Part shown: positions 34,618-44,166 of the stretch, piece after piece | How positions within the stretch are numbered: position 1 is the first letter of the stretch | Layout of the letters: each line of letters begins with the position of its first letter | Source: Roseiarcus sp035606915 | Lineage (GTDB): Bacteria; Pseudomonadota; Alphaproteobacteria; Rhizobiales; Beijerinckiaceae | Length of the DNA stretch: 64,000 nt | Assembly: GCA_035606915.1 (NCBI GenBank) | Contig: DATNDU010000184.1 | Location: forward strand, 74,269-138,268 | Direction of reading: 5' to 3' | Made by a program: the position numbers and the translations under genes | The notes under the pieces: generated by a model | Seen by the model: only the letters and a program-made list of their open reading frames with translations | Told to the model about the DNA's origin: nothing | The model's database searches: none

Positions 34618-36780
34618 ATGGCGGAACGCTCGTTCGCGCGCGAAGTCGAGGATCTCAAGCTCGGCGCCGGAGACATCTTTCGCGGCGAGGGCATCCTGGC
34701 GATCACCAAGGCGCTGTTGCAGTCCGGCGTCGCCTATGTCGGCGGCTACCAGGGCTCGCCGATCTCGCATCTGATGGATGTGCTCGCCGACGCCAAGGAT
34801 GTGTTGGGCGAATTGGGCGTGCATTTCGAGAGTTCGGCCTCCGAGGCCACCGCCGCCGCAACGCTCGCGGCCTCGGTGATGTACCCGCTGCGCGGCGCGG
34901 TGACGTGGAAATCGACGGCGGGCACCAATGTCGCGGCCGACGCGCTCTCCAACCTGGCTTCGGGCGGCGTCACCGGCGGCGCGCTGATTATCATCGGCGA
35001 GGATTATGGCGAGGGTTCCTCGATCATGCAGGAGCGCAGCCACGCTTATGCGCTGAAGTCGCAATTGTGGTTGCTCGACCCGCGGCCCAATCTGCCGACC
35101 CTGGTTCGCATGGTTGAAGAAGCCTTCGCTTTGTCGGAAGTCTCCAACACGCCGGTCATGCTTGAGGTGCGCATCCGCACTTGCCACGTGCATGGCCAGT
35201 TCGTCGCCAAGGACAATGTGAAGCCGAAATTCACGCTGCGCGAGGCGTTGGAGACTCCGGTGCGCGACGTCAATCGCATCGTGCTGCCGCCAGCCTCCTT
35301 CCTGCACGAAAAGGAAAAACTCGAAAAGCGCGGCCCGGCGGCGATCGAATTCGTCAAGTCGCGGCGGCTCAACGAGACCTTCGGGCCGGCGAGCGGCGAT
35401 GTCGGCATCGTCATGCTCGGCGGCATGTACAATTCGACGATGCGGGCGCTGCAATATCTCGGCCTCGCCGACGCTTACGGCGAAACGGCCGTGCCGCTTT
35501 ATGTGCTGAACGTCGCCTATCCGCTGATCGAGGAGGAACTGATCGCCTTCTGCCAGGGCAAGCGCGCGGTGCTGATGGTTGAGGAGGGCGCGCCCGAATA
35601 TATCGAGCGCGACCTCAACACGATCCTGCGCCGGCGCGACATCCAGACCAAGGTGAGCGGCAAGGACGTGCTGCCAATGGGCGGCGAATACACCGCGCCG
35701 GTGCTGATGAAGGGCCTGCGCGAGTTTTTCGCCGCGCACGCACGCGCCTTGCTGGGCAACGAACCGCCGCGCCCCGATCCCTCGCAAGTGCTCGCCGATC
35801 CCCGCGTCAAGGCGCTCGCCGGGGTCGTGCCGCCGCGCCCGCCCGGCTTCTGCATCGGCTGCCCGGAGCGGCCGATTTTCGCCGCGATGAAACTGGTCGA
35901 GCGGGAACTCGGCGAGCACCACATCTCCGCCGACATCGGCTGCCACCTGTTTTCCATCCTGCCGCCCTTCAACCTCGGCGCGACGACGATGGGCTATGGC
36001 CTCGGCCCGGCGTCGGCCTCGGCGTTCAACGTCAAATCGGACAAGCGGCCGATTTCGGTCATTGGCGACGGCGGCTTCTGGCACAACGGCCTCGCCTCCT
36101 CGATCGGCAACGCGATGTTCAACAAGCACGACGGCGTCACCCTGGTCGTCGACAATTTCTATTCCGCCGCCACCGGCGGCCAGGACGTTCTCTCCTCGCG
36201 GGCGCTCAACCCGCGCCGGCAGACCAACAACAGCATTGTCGCCGCCGTGCGCGGCATCGGCGCCAAATGGGTGCGCCAGATCGATCGGACCTATGACGTC
36301 GCTAAGATGCGCGATGCGCTGCGCGAGGCGCTGACCACCAAGGAACCGGGGCCGAAGATCATCGTCGCCTCCTCCGAATGCATGTTGAACAAACAACGCC
36401 GCGTCCGCCCGCTGATGAACAAGGCGATCGCCGGCGGCGAGCGCGTGGTGCGCCAGAAGTTCGGCGTCGATGAAGACATCTGCACCGGCGATCACGCCTG
36501 CATCCGCTTGTCGGGCTGCCCGTCGCTGTCGGTCAAACATACCGACGACCCGCTTAAGGACGACCCGGTCGCCGCCATCGACGAGACCTGCGTCGGCTGC
36601 GGCAATTGCGGTGAAGTGGCGGAGGCGGCGGCGCTTTGCCCCTCGTTCTATCGCGCCGACATCGTCTACAATCCCTCGGCCTGGGATCGCGGCGTGGCGC
36701 GATGGCGCGCCGCCGTGATCGGCTGGTTCGAGACCCGCCGCAACGCCCGCCGGGTGCACTTCGCGAGCGACGCGGCATGA
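34618..36780 (+). CDS. iorA: Indolepyruvate ferredoxin oxidoreductase-type alpha subunit
   Basis: The large subunit of a thiamine-diphosphate 2-oxoacid:ferredoxin oxidoreductase, 720 residues. It has an N-terminal pyrimidine-binding half (GGYQGSPISHLMDVL), the linker motif CIGCPERPIF near residue 410, and a TPP-binding half with VIGDGGFWHNGLASSIGNAM near 480. A C-terminal ferredoxin-like region from about residue 620 has cysteines in ICTGDHACIRLSGCPS and CVGCGNCGEV...LCP. The first cluster has C-x5-C-x5-CP spacing rather than a textbook C-x2-C-x2-C. Family members convert aryl-2-oxoacids to aryl-acyl-CoA plus CO2. Here 2-aminophenylglyoxylate (isatinate) to 2-aminobenzoyl-CoA is an attractive but inferred reaction. 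Confidence 0.88.
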   Translation: MAERSFAREVEDLKLGAGDIFRGEGILAITKALLQSGVAYVGGYQGSPISHLMDVLADAKDVLGELGVHFESSASEATAAATLAASVMYPLRGAVTWKSTAGTNVAADALSNLASGGVTGGALIIIGEDYGEGSSIMQERSHAYALKSQLWLLDPRPNLPTLVRMVEEAFALSEVSNTPVMLEVRIRTCHVHGQFVAKDNVKPKFTLREALETPVRDVNRIVLPPASFLHEKEKLEKRGPAAIEFVKSRRLNETFGPASGDVGIVMLGGMYNSTMRALQYLGLADAYGETAVPLYVLNVAYPLIEEELIAFCQGKRAVLMVEEGAPEYIERDLNTILRRRDIQTKVSGKDVLPMGGEYTAPVLMKGLREFFAAHARALLGNEPPRPDPSQVLADPRVKALAGVVPPRPPGFCIGCPERPIFAAMKLVERELGEHHISADIGCHLFSILPPFNLGATTMGYGLGPASASAFNVKSDKRPISVIGDGGFWHNGLASSIGNAMFNKHDGVTLVVDNFYSAATGGQDVLSSRALNPRRQTNNSIVAAVRGIGAKWVRQIDRTYDVAKMRDALREALTTKEPGPKIIVASSECMLNKQRRVRPLMNKAIAGGERVVRQKFGVDEDICTGDHACIRLSGCPSLSVKHTDDPLKDDPVAAIDETCVGCGNCGEVAEAAALCPSFYRADIVYNPSAWDRGVARWRAAVIGWFETRRNARRVHFASDAA

Positions 36781-38324
36781 GCGAACCGATCGCCGCCCAC
36801 GCCGAAGACGCCGCCGCGCGGCGCATTTCCATCGCCATCCTCGCCATGGGCGGCCAGGGTGGCGGCGTGCTGGCGGACTGGATCGTCGCGCTCGCCGAAG
36901 CACAAGGCTGGGCGGCGCAATCGACCTCGGTGCCGGGCGTGGCGCAGCGCACCGGGGCAACGATCTACTACATCGAGATCGCGCCCTCGCGTCACGGCGC
37001 CGAGCCGGTTTTCGCGCTGATGCCGACGCCGGGCGACGTCGACATCGTCATGGCGTCGGAATTGATGGAGGCGGGCCGCTCGGTGCTGCGCGGTCTGGTG
37101 ACGCCGGAGCGCACGACGCTGATCGCATCGACGCACCGTGCTTTCGCCGTGTCGGAAAAGGTGACGCCGGGCGATGGCGTCGGCGACCCCGCCGTCGTCT
37201 CCATCGCCACCGAATTCGCCGCCAAACGGGTGATCGCCTTCGACATGGAAGCGCTCGCCAAGGCACAGGGCAGCGTCATATCCGCGGCGATGTTCGGGGC
37301 GTTGGCGGCGACGGGGGGGCTGCCGTTCGAGCGCGCCGCCTTCGAGGCGGCGATCCGCGCCGGGGGAACCGGCGTCGAGGCGAGCCTGCGCGCCTTCGCC
37401 GGCGCTTTCGCCGAGGCTAGCGATCAACCGATCCAGCCGGTGCGGCGCTTCCCCGATAAGCGGTTTGCCTTGCTTCCCGAAACCTCCGGCCATCCCGAAC
37501 TCGATTGTCTGACGCAAAGGGTGCGCTCGACGTTTCCCCCGCAGGCGCGCCCGATGCTGCTCGCCGGCTTGCGACGCGTGGTCGACTATCTCGATCCCGC
37601 CTACGGGCTCGAATATCTCGATCGCGTCGGCATGCTGTTCGACCTCGACCGTTCCCATGGCGGCGAGGCGAAGGGTTTCGCCTTCACCTGCGCGGCGGCG
37701 AAATATGTCGCGGTCGCCATGGCCTATGACGACGTCGCCCGCGTCGCCGATCTGAAGATCCGCGAGTCCCGGCAAAGCCGCGTGCGCGGCGAGGTTGGCG
37801 CGTCGGCGGACGCCATCGTGATGACGACGGAATATTTTCATCCGCGCGCCGACGAATTGTGCGGCGCGCTGCCCAAACGCTGGGGCGAATGGATCGAAAA
37901 CCGGCCGGCGGCGTTCAAGACGCTCGACCGCATCGTCAATCGCGGCCGGCGGGTGCGCGTCAATACGATCAGCGGCTATCTGATGCTGGCGTTCGTGGCG
38001 GCGCAGGGGCGCCGGCGGCGCGGTTCGCTGCGCCACGCGCGCGAGGCCGCGCATCGCGAAGCCTGGCTTGCCATCGCCGCGCGCGGGCTCGAAAGCCGCT
38101 ACGAGTTCGGGGTCGAGGTGCTGGCGTGCCGCCGGTTGGTGAAGGGGTATTCCGACACCCACGCGCGCGGGCTGTCGAAATTCGATCGCGTCATGTCGGC
38201 GACGCCGGCGCTCGCGGCGCGCGACGACGGCGCGCTCTGGCTTGACCGGCTGAAGCGCGCGGCGCTTTTGGACGAAGACGGCGTAGCGCTCGACGGCGTG
38301 TTGAAGACGGTCGCGACGCTATAG
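36777..38324 (+). CDS. iorB: Indolepyruvate oxidoreductase-type beta subunit with C-terminal extension
   Basis: A 515-residue partner of the alpha subunit, overlapping it by ATGA. The N-terminal ~200 residues are the gamma-type 2-oxoacid oxidoreductase domain (ILAMGGQGGGVLADWIV, STSVPGVAQRTGATIYYIE, DIVMASELMEAGR). The remainder (about residues 230-515) is an alpha-helical extension of the sort seen in the long proteobacterial beta subunits, containing YGLEYLDRVGMLFDLD and a C-terminal RLVKGYSDTHARGLSKFDRVM. Classical archaeal IorB lacks this part. Its role, perhaps electron-acceptor coupling or stabilisation, is unknown. Confidence 0.87.
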   Translation: MSEPIAAHAEDAAARRISIAILAMGGQGGGVLADWIVALAEAQGWAAQSTSVPGVAQRTGATIYYIEIAPSRHGAEPVFALMPTPGDVDIVMASELMEAGRSVLRGLVTPERTTLIASTHRAFAVSEKVTPGDGVGDPAVVSIATEFAAKRVIAFDMEALAKAQGSVISAAMFGALAATGGLPFERAAFEAAIRAGGTGVEASLRAFAGAFAEASDQPIQPVRRFPDKRFALLPETSGHPELDCLTQRVRSTFPPQARPMLLAGLRRVVDYLDPAYGLEYLDRVGMLFDLDRSHGGEAKGFAFTCAAAKYVAVAMAYDDVARVADLKIRESRQSRVRGEVGASADAIVMTTEYFHPRADELCGALPKRWGEWIENRPAAFKTLDRIVNRGRRVRVNTISGYLMLAFVAAQGRRRRGSLRHAREAAHREAWLAIAARGLESRYEFGVEVLACRRLVKGYSDTHARGLSKFDRVMSATPALAARDDGALWLDRLKRAALLDEDGVALDGVLKTVATL

Positions 38325-38372
38325 CTGGAGCATCCGCTTTAAAACCGACGCGACGGCCGCGATGAATTGCGG

Positions 38373-38912
38373 TCATGCGGCGGCGGCGGGATAGATCACC
38401 TTTCCGTTCGCTGTTTTCCGTGCCCCGGGCGTTGGCGTTGCGGACTCCACATGACCGGGCGCCATCAGATGATCGACGGGGTGGCCGTTCAGCAGCAGGT
38501 GATCGGCAATGATGCGGCGATGACATCGCCACCAGACCGCTTCCGCACACATCAGCGCCAGACGCTGGTCCCGACCGATGCGGACCAGTTCAGCGAACGC
38601 GGCGGCGAATTCATCGCCCAAGGCGTAGTCGGCGTAATTGTGGAAACTCCGCACGCGCCAAAGCGCGTTGAGATTTTCATCGATGCCCGATTGCTTGCCT
38701 CGCCGCCCGCCCAGCGCCGGGCAATGCCGGTAGCCGATCCGCATCTGCGCCAAGCTGTCCGGCAGCCGGTCGATGTTGAACGCAGGGTTGGCGCGAGAGC
38801 GTGGAAACGAACGCACGTCGATCAGTAGATCGACCTGCGCTTCACGCAACATCTCCAGAAATTCATCAAGATCGCGGGTGGAATGGCCAATGGTGGTGAA
38901 TTGCGCCGTCAC
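38373..38912 (-). CDS. DUF488 domain-containing protein
   Basis: A 179-residue protein with the DUF488 signature: TTIGHSTRDLDEFLEMLREAQVDLLIDVRSFPRSR near the N-terminus and the cysteine/histidine segment LMCAEAVWWRCHRRIIADHLL in the middle. DUF488 proteins have no firm biochemical role. The conserved GHS, DVR and C-E-x-x-x-x-C-H residues are all kept. It is translationally coupled (ATGA) to the DUF2945 gene upstream. Confidence 0.85.
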   Translation of the reverse strand: MTAQFTTIGHSTRDLDEFLEMLREAQVDLLIDVRSFPRSRANPAFNIDRLPDSLAQMRIGYRHCPALGGRRGKQSGIDENLNALWRVRSFHNYADYALGDEFAAAFAELVRIGRDQRLALMCAEAVWWRCHRRIIADHLLLNGHPVDHLMAPGHVESATPTPGARKTANGKVIYPAAAA

Positions 38913-39121
38913 GGCTTGATCTTCGTCAACGCCCCTTTCTTATGGGCGGCGATGTGGTCCGTTTTGTCGCTTTTGATTTCGTATTGCGGGTCATCTGTCG
39001 AAGCCCGATGCCGGTGGCCCTTGTAGTCGAAATCTTCGTGGTGGACCTTGACGATCTTGCCGCTCACCCGACCAGCCTCGGAATTCCAGCTAACATGATC
39101 GCCGATGGAAAATGGTGTCAT
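38909..39121 (-). CDS. DUF2945 (hypervirulence-associated TUDOR-type) small protein
   Basis: A 70-residue protein with the DUF2945 pattern: FSIGDHVSWNSEAGRVSGKIVKV then HRASTDDPQYEIKSDKTDHIAAHKKGALTKI. The small beta-barrel fold is predicted for the family; binding partners are unknown. It lies first in a two-gene unit with the DUF488 gene, and this pairing recurs in Proteobacteria to my knowledge. Confidence 0.85.
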   Translation of the reverse strand: MTPFSIGDHVSWNSEAGRVSGKIVKVHHEDFDYKGHRHRASTDDPQYEIKSDKTDHIAAHKKGALTKIKP

Positions 39122-39275
39122 TCCTTCCTCCTGCCATCGATGGAAACGCCTTCATTTGCGGCATTGTTCCCGCGCGTGGAGGCAAGAGCCGGTTTGCCCG
39201 GAAGACCACCGGGCTCGCCAAGCAGGCGGTCGGCGGCTAGGGTGACCGCCCGCTTGGCTCGCCGACGAGACGTTC

Positions 39276-41123
39276 ATGGACAAGAAGCAGAAGTGGCATA
39301 CGTGGTACGCCGTCGCCGCGTTCATGGGCATCGCGCTGCTCGGCCAGTTGTGGAGTCTCGGCAGCAAAGTCTCGACGATTGCCTATAGCCAGTTCCTCGA
39401 CGACCTGAAAAGCGGCAAGATCGTGCAGGTGCGCGTTGGCGGCGACTTCATCGACGGGGAATGGAAGGAGGCGCGGAAGAACGGCGTCAAACACTTCGTC
39501 ACCACGCGCGTCGCCCCCGATATCGCCGCCGAACTCGAAAAGAACCACGTCAAATTCAGCGGCCAGCCGCAGAACACGCTGTTCGGGACGCTGTTGTCCT
39601 ACATCCTGCCGACGCTGCTGTTCTTTGGCGTGTGGTGGTTCTGGTTCCGCAATTTCGCGCAGGGGCAAACGGGCGCCGGCGGGCTGATGTCGATCGGCCG
39701 CAGCAAGGCCAAGGTCTATGTCGAGACCGACACCAGGACCACCTTCGCCGACGTCGCTGGCGTCGACGAGGCCAAGGACGAGTTGCGCGAAGTCGTCGAG
39801 TTCCTCAAACATCCGACGCAATATGGCCGGCTCGGGGCGCGCATGCCGAAGGGCATTCTGCTGATCGGGCCGCCCGGCACTGGCAAGACGCTGCTGGCGC
39901 GCGCGGTGGCCGGCGAGGCCGGGGTTCCGTTCTTCTCGATCAACGGCTCGGAATTCGTCGAAATGTTTGTCGGCGTCGGCGCGGCGCGGGTGCGCGACCT
40001 GTTCGTGCAGGCGCGCGAGAAGGCCCCGGCGATCATCTTCATCGACGAACTCGACGCAATGGGACGGGCGCGTGGCGCTTACCCGTTCGGCGCCAACGAC
40101 GAAAAGGAGCAGACGCTCAACCAATTGCTGGTCGAACTCGACGGTTTCGATTCGCGCAGCGGCCTGGTGCTGCTGGCCGCCACCAACCGGCCGGAAATCC
40201 TCGACCCGGCGCTGCTGCGCGCCGGCCGCTTCGACCGCCAGGTATTGGTCGACCGGCCCGACAAACTCGGCCGCATCGAGGTGCTTGAGCTCTATCTGAA
40301 GAAGCACAAGATCGGCCCCGACGTCGCCGCCGACGAGATCGCGGCGCTGACGCCGGGCTTCACCGGCGCCGACCTCGCCAATCTCGTCAACGAGGCGGCG
40401 CTCGTCGCCACCCGCCGCAACGCCGGCGAGATCGCCATGAGCGATTTCACCGAAGCGGTGGAGCGCATCGTCGCCGGGCTTGAGAAACGCAAGCGCATCC
40501 TCAGCCCGAAGGAGCGGCGCGTCGTCGCCTATCACGAGATGGGCCATGCGCTGGTGGCGATGTCGCTGCCGGGCGCCGATCCCGTACACAAGATCTCGAT
40601 CATCCCGCGCGGCGTCGGCGCGCTCGGCTACACGCTGCAAAGGCCGACCGAGGACCGCTTCGTCATCACCCGCGACGAACTCGTCGACCGCATGACGGTG
40701 CTGCTCGGCGGGCGCGCCGCCGAGTGGGTGACGTTCCATCACACCTCCACCGGCGCCGCCGACGATCTCGTCAAGGTCACCGACATCGCGCGCGACATGA
40801 CGATGCGCTTCGGCATGGACCCGGGGCTCGGGCCGGTCTCCTACGAAGGCGCGCCGTCGTTGTTCATGCCCGGCGCGCCGGGCATGGGCGGCGCGCAGGA
40901 GAAGCGTTACAGCGAGGCGACGGCGCGCGAGATCGACGAGGCCGTGCATGCCCTCGTCACCGCCTGCTTCCAGCGCACGGTCGACATCTTGACCGCCCGC
41001 AATGCGCTGCTGGAACGCGGCGCGCAGATGCTGCTGGAGCGCGAAACGCTCGACGAGGAGGCGCTGAAGCAGTTGCGCGCCGAGGTTCCGCCAGCCAATG
41101 CGGTCAAGCCTGCTCTGACGTGA
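39276..41123 (+). CDS. ftsH: ATP-dependent zinc metalloprotease FtsH (probable second paralogue)
   Basis: A membrane-anchored AAA+ protease of 615 residues. Two TM segments (WYAVAAFMGIALLGQLW near residues 10-26 and LLSYILPTLLFFGVWWFWF near 108-126) flank a short periplasmic domain. Walker A GPPGTGKT is at about 198-205, Walker B IIFIDELDAMG, with the second region of homology RPEILDPALLRAGRFDRQ and zinc motif HEMGH at about 420-424. The typical C-terminal tail is short. The divergent N-terminus and lone position suggest a second FtsH rather than the ftsH linked to tilS/folP. Its last 20 bases overlap the convergent efflux gene. Confidence 0.93.
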   Translation: MDKKQKWHTWYAVAAFMGIALLGQLWSLGSKVSTIAYSQFLDDLKSGKIVQVRVGGDFIDGEWKEARKNGVKHFVTTRVAPDIAAELEKNHVKFSGQPQNTLFGTLLSYILPTLLFFGVWWFWFRNFAQGQTGAGGLMSIGRSKAKVYVETDTRTTFADVAGVDEAKDELREVVEFLKHPTQYGRLGARMPKGILLIGPPGTGKTLLARAVAGEAGVPFFSINGSEFVEMFVGVGAARVRDLFVQAREKAPAIIFIDELDAMGRARGAYPFGANDEKEQTLNQLLVELDGFDSRSGLVLLAATNRPEILDPALLRAGRFDRQVLVDRPDKLGRIEVLELYLKKHKIGPDVAADEIAALTPGFTGADLANLVNEAALVATRRNAGEIAMSDFTEAVERIVAGLEKRKRILSPKERRVVAYHEMGHALVAMSLPGADPVHKISIIPRGVGALGYTLQRPTEDRFVITRDELVDRMTVLLGGRAAEWVTFHHTSTGAADDLVKVTDIARDMTMRFGMDPGLGPVSYEGAPSLFMPGAPGMGGAQEKRYSEATAREIDEAVHALVTACFQRTVDILTARNALLERGAQMLLERETLDEEALKQLRAEVPPANAVKPALT

Positions 41124-44100
41124 CCGGTTCCGTCTCCTTGATGCGGAACCACGCGACATAGAGCGCCGGCAGGAACAGCAGCGTCAGCGCCGTGCCGACG
41201 ACGATGCCGCCCATCATCGCATAGGCCATCGGCCCCCAGAAGATCTCGCGCGAGATCGGAATCAGCGCCAGGGTCGCTGCGGCGGCGGTGAGCAGGATCG
41301 GCCGCATGCGATGCTCGGTCGCCTCGATCACCGCATCCCAGGCCCTGAGGCCCTCCTTGCGCACATCCTCGATCTGGACGATGAGGATGACCGCGTTGCG
41401 GATGAGAATGCCGATCAGCGCGAGAACGCCGAGAATGGCGACGAAGCCGAGCGGCGCGCGGCTCGGCAGCAGCGCCGCGACGACGCCGATCAGCGCCAGC
41501 GGCGCGACCGCGAACACCAGGAACAGCCGCTGGAAGCTCTGCAACTGGATCATCAGGATCGTCGCCATGATGAACAGCATCAGCGGCGCCACCGCCACGA
41601 TCGGCCCCTGCGCCTTGGCGCTTTCCTCGACCGAGCCGCCGGCGACGATGGAATAGCCGATCGGCAGCGTCGCGCGCAGGGCGTCGATCTTCGGCTCCAG
41701 CTCCGCGACGACGGTCGCCGGCTGCACCGGCCCGCGCACCGCCGCCTGCACGGTGATCGTCGGCAACCGCGAGCGGCGCCAGATTTTCGGCTGCTCCAGC
41801 CCATAGCCGAACTTCGCCACCGCCGCCAGCGGCACCGCCTGGCCGCCGCTGCCGCTGAGCTGCAGATTGCTCAGCGTCGCGATCGAGCCGCGCTCCTGCG
41901 CCTCGGCGCGGGCGATGACGTTGATAAGATAGATGTCGTCGCGGATCTGCGTAACCGTCGCGCCGCTGACGACATTGTTGATCGCCGCGGCGATGTCCTG
42001 CGAGGAGACGCCAAGCTGGCGCGCCTTATCCTGCAACACCTCCACCTTCAGCGCGCGCGCCGGCTCCATCCAATCATAGACCGGCTCGGCGAGGTTGTTG
42101 TTGGTCGCCATCGTCGCCGCGACCTTTTGCGCCAGCCCTCGCACCTGCTGAATGTCCGGGCCGCCGACGCGATATTGCACCGGGCGGCCGACCGGCGGCC
42201 CAATGTCGAGCAGCTTCACGTATGCGTCGGCGCCGGGGAACGTGCGCGTCAGATAGGCCTGAAGCTTGGCGCGCAGCTTGTCGCGCACCGCCAGGCCCTT
42301 GGTCAGGATCACCGTTTGCCCGTAGGCGGCATCGCCGATCTGCACGTCGAAGGAGAGCACGAAGCGCGGCGCGCCGGCGCCGACATAGCTCGTCCAGTGG
42401 TCGACATCGGCGTTGCCTTGCAGCATGTCCTTCTCGAACTTCGCCATTTCGGCGTCGGTCTCGCGGATGGAGGCGTTTTGCGGCAAGCTCCAGTCGACGA
42501 TGAGTTCCGGGCGGTCGGAACTGGGGAAGAACTGCTGCTCGACGAATTTCATGCTGTAGACCGAGGCGGCGAAGGCGATCAGCGTCAGCGCGATGGTCAT
42601 CCATTTCCAGCGCGTCGCGGCAAGCAGCGTGCGGCCGAAGCCGCGCGCGAACCAGCCCTTGTGATCGGCGTGCTTCTTCATCGTCGCCGGCAGCAGCGTC
42701 ACGCCGAGCAGCGGCGTGAACAGCACCGCGACGATCCACGAGGTGATGAGCGACACCGCGATGACGACGAACAGCGTGAAGGTGAACTCGCCCGCCGCGC
42801 TCGAATTGAGGCCGATCGGGATGAAGCCCGCCACCGTCACCAGCGTGCCGGTCAGCATCGGGAAAGCGGTCGAGACATAAACATGCGTCGCCGCCTGGCG
42901 CAGGTTGTCGCCGACTTCGAGCCGCGCCACCATCATTTCGACCGCGATCATCGCGTCGTCGACGAGCAGGCCGAGCGCGATGATGAGCGCGCCGAGCGAG
43001 ATGCGTTGCAGCGAGATGCCCCAGATCGCCATGACCAGGAAGGTGATCGCCAGCACCAGCGGAATGGAGATCGCCACCACCAGCCCGGCGCGCAGGCCCA
43101 GGCTCACGAAACTGATGAACAGCACGATGGCGACCGCCTCGAACAGGGCTTTGGTGAAGCCCGATACCGCCTCCTCCACCACCGCCGGCTGGTCCGATAC
43201 TTTCTCGACATCGACGCCGATCGGCAGGTCGCCGACGATCTCGTGCATCTTCTTTTCCAGCGCGGCGCCGAAATCGAGCAGGTTCGACCCGGCCTTCATG
43301 CCGATCGCCAGCGCGATGCCGGGCTTGCCGTTGAAGCGAAACAGCGACTCCGGGGGATCGACGAGGCCGCGGCGCACCGTCGCCACGTCGGTCAGCGGAA
43401 AGAAGCGGTCGTTGACGCGCAGGTTGATGGCGCTGAGGCTCGCCTCCGAGGTGAATTGCCCGTCGACGCGCACCGAGATGCGCTCCGGCCCGGCCTCGAT
43501 GACGCCCGAAGGGGCGATGGCGTTCTGGGCCCGCAGCGAATTGGCGATCGCCGGCGCGTCGAGCCCGAGCGCCGCGACCTTGCGGGTGGAGAAATCGAGA
43601 TACACCGCCTCGTCGCGGGCGCCGAGGATCTCCACCTGCCCGACATTGGGCACCGTCAGCACCTTCGAGCGCGCGAACTCCACCTGATCTCGCAACTGCC
43701 GCTCGGTCAGGCCGTCGGCGGTGAAGGCGAATATGTTGCCGTAGACGTCACCGAAGCGGTCGTTGAAGAACGGCCCCTGGACGCCTGAGGGAAAGCTCGA
43801 CTGGATGTCGCCGATCATATTGCGCACCGTCAGCCAGACGTGCGGCACGTCCTTGGCTTTGGTGGTCGGCAGCAGGTTGACGAAGACGATGGCCTTGCCG
43901 GGGGTGGTGACGCTCTTGGTGTAATCGAGCGATTCCAGCTCATCAAGCTTCTTTTCGATGCGGTCGGTGACCTGCTTGGCGACCTCCTCGGCGCTGGCGC
44001 CGGGCCACATCGCCTGGATCACCATGGTCTTGATGGTGAAGTTCGGGTCCTCCTCGCGGCCGAGGCCGAGATAGGAGAACGCGCCGGCGAGCGCGAACAC

Positions 44101-44166
44101 GATCATGAAATACCAGACCAGCGAGCGGTGCTCTAACGCCCAGTCCGAGAGGTTGAAGCGCTTCAC
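41104..44166 (-). CDS. RND-family efflux pump permease
   Basis: An inner-membrane proton-driven transporter of 1020 residues from GTG 44166, which overlaps the adaptor stop as GTGA. The architecture is typical: a first TM (SLVWYFMIVFALAGAFSYLG), a large periplasmic loop, TM block with LGLLVDDAMIAVEMMVA (the TM4 Asp pair), a second periplasmic loop and six C-terminal TMs ending FLPALYVAWFRIKE. The segment GREEDPNFTIKTMVIQAMWPGASAEEVAKQVTD is typical of the HAE-type branch with two adaptors. Substrate is unknown; no outer-membrane TolC-type gene is adjacent. Confidence 0.94.
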   Translation of the reverse strand: MKRFNLSDWALEHRSLVWYFMIVFALAGAFSYLGLGREEDPNFTIKTMVIQAMWPGASAEEVAKQVTDRIEKKLDELESLDYTKSVTTPGKAIVFVNLLPTTKAKDVPHVWLTVRNMIGDIQSSFPSGVQGPFFNDRFGDVYGNIFAFTADGLTERQLRDQVEFARSKVLTVPNVGQVEILGARDEAVYLDFSTRKVAALGLDAPAIANSLRAQNAIAPSGVIEAGPERISVRVDGQFTSEASLSAINLRVNDRFFPLTDVATVRRGLVDPPESLFRFNGKPGIALAIGMKAGSNLLDFGAALEKKMHEIVGDLPIGVDVEKVSDQPAVVEEAVSGFTKALFEAVAIVLFISFVSLGLRAGLVVAISIPLVLAITFLVMAIWGISLQRISLGALIIALGLLVDDAMIAVEMMVARLEVGDNLRQAATHVYVSTAFPMLTGTLVTVAGFIPIGLNSSAAGEFTFTLFVVIAVSLITSWIVAVLFTPLLGVTLLPATMKKHADHKGWFARGFGRTLLAATRWKWMTIALTLIAFAASVYSMKFVEQQFFPSSDRPELIVDWSLPQNASIRETDAEMAKFEKDMLQGNADVDHWTSYVGAGAPRFVLSFDVQIGDAAYGQTVILTKGLAVRDKLRAKLQAYLTRTFPGADAYVKLLDIGPPVGRPVQYRVGGPDIQQVRGLAQKVAATMATNNNLAEPVYDWMEPARALKVEVLQDKARQLGVSSQDIAAAINNVVSGATVTQIRDDIYLINVIARAEAQERGSIATLSNLQLSGSGGQAVPLAAVAKFGYGLEQPKIWRRSRLPTITVQAAVRGPVQPATVVAELEPKIDALRATLPIGYSIVAGGSVEESAKAQGPIVAVAPLMLFIMATILMIQLQSFQRLFLVFAVAPLALIGVVAALLPSRAPLGFVAILGVLALIGILIRNAVILIVQIEDVRKEGLRAWDAVIEATEHRMRPILLTAAAATLALIPISREIFWGPMAYAMMGGIVVGTALTLLFLPALYVAWFRIKETEPVTSEQA

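Noticed and set aside
34228..36960. 910-codon minus-strand frame opposite iorA
   Set aside because: Antisense shadow; iorA carries intact TPP and Fe-S motifs, a promoter and a ribosome-binding site.
41311..43788. 825-codon plus-strand frame opposite the RND permease
   Set aside because: Antisense shadow with His/Arg/Asp-rich sequence; the permease has all TM segments and the VDD motif.
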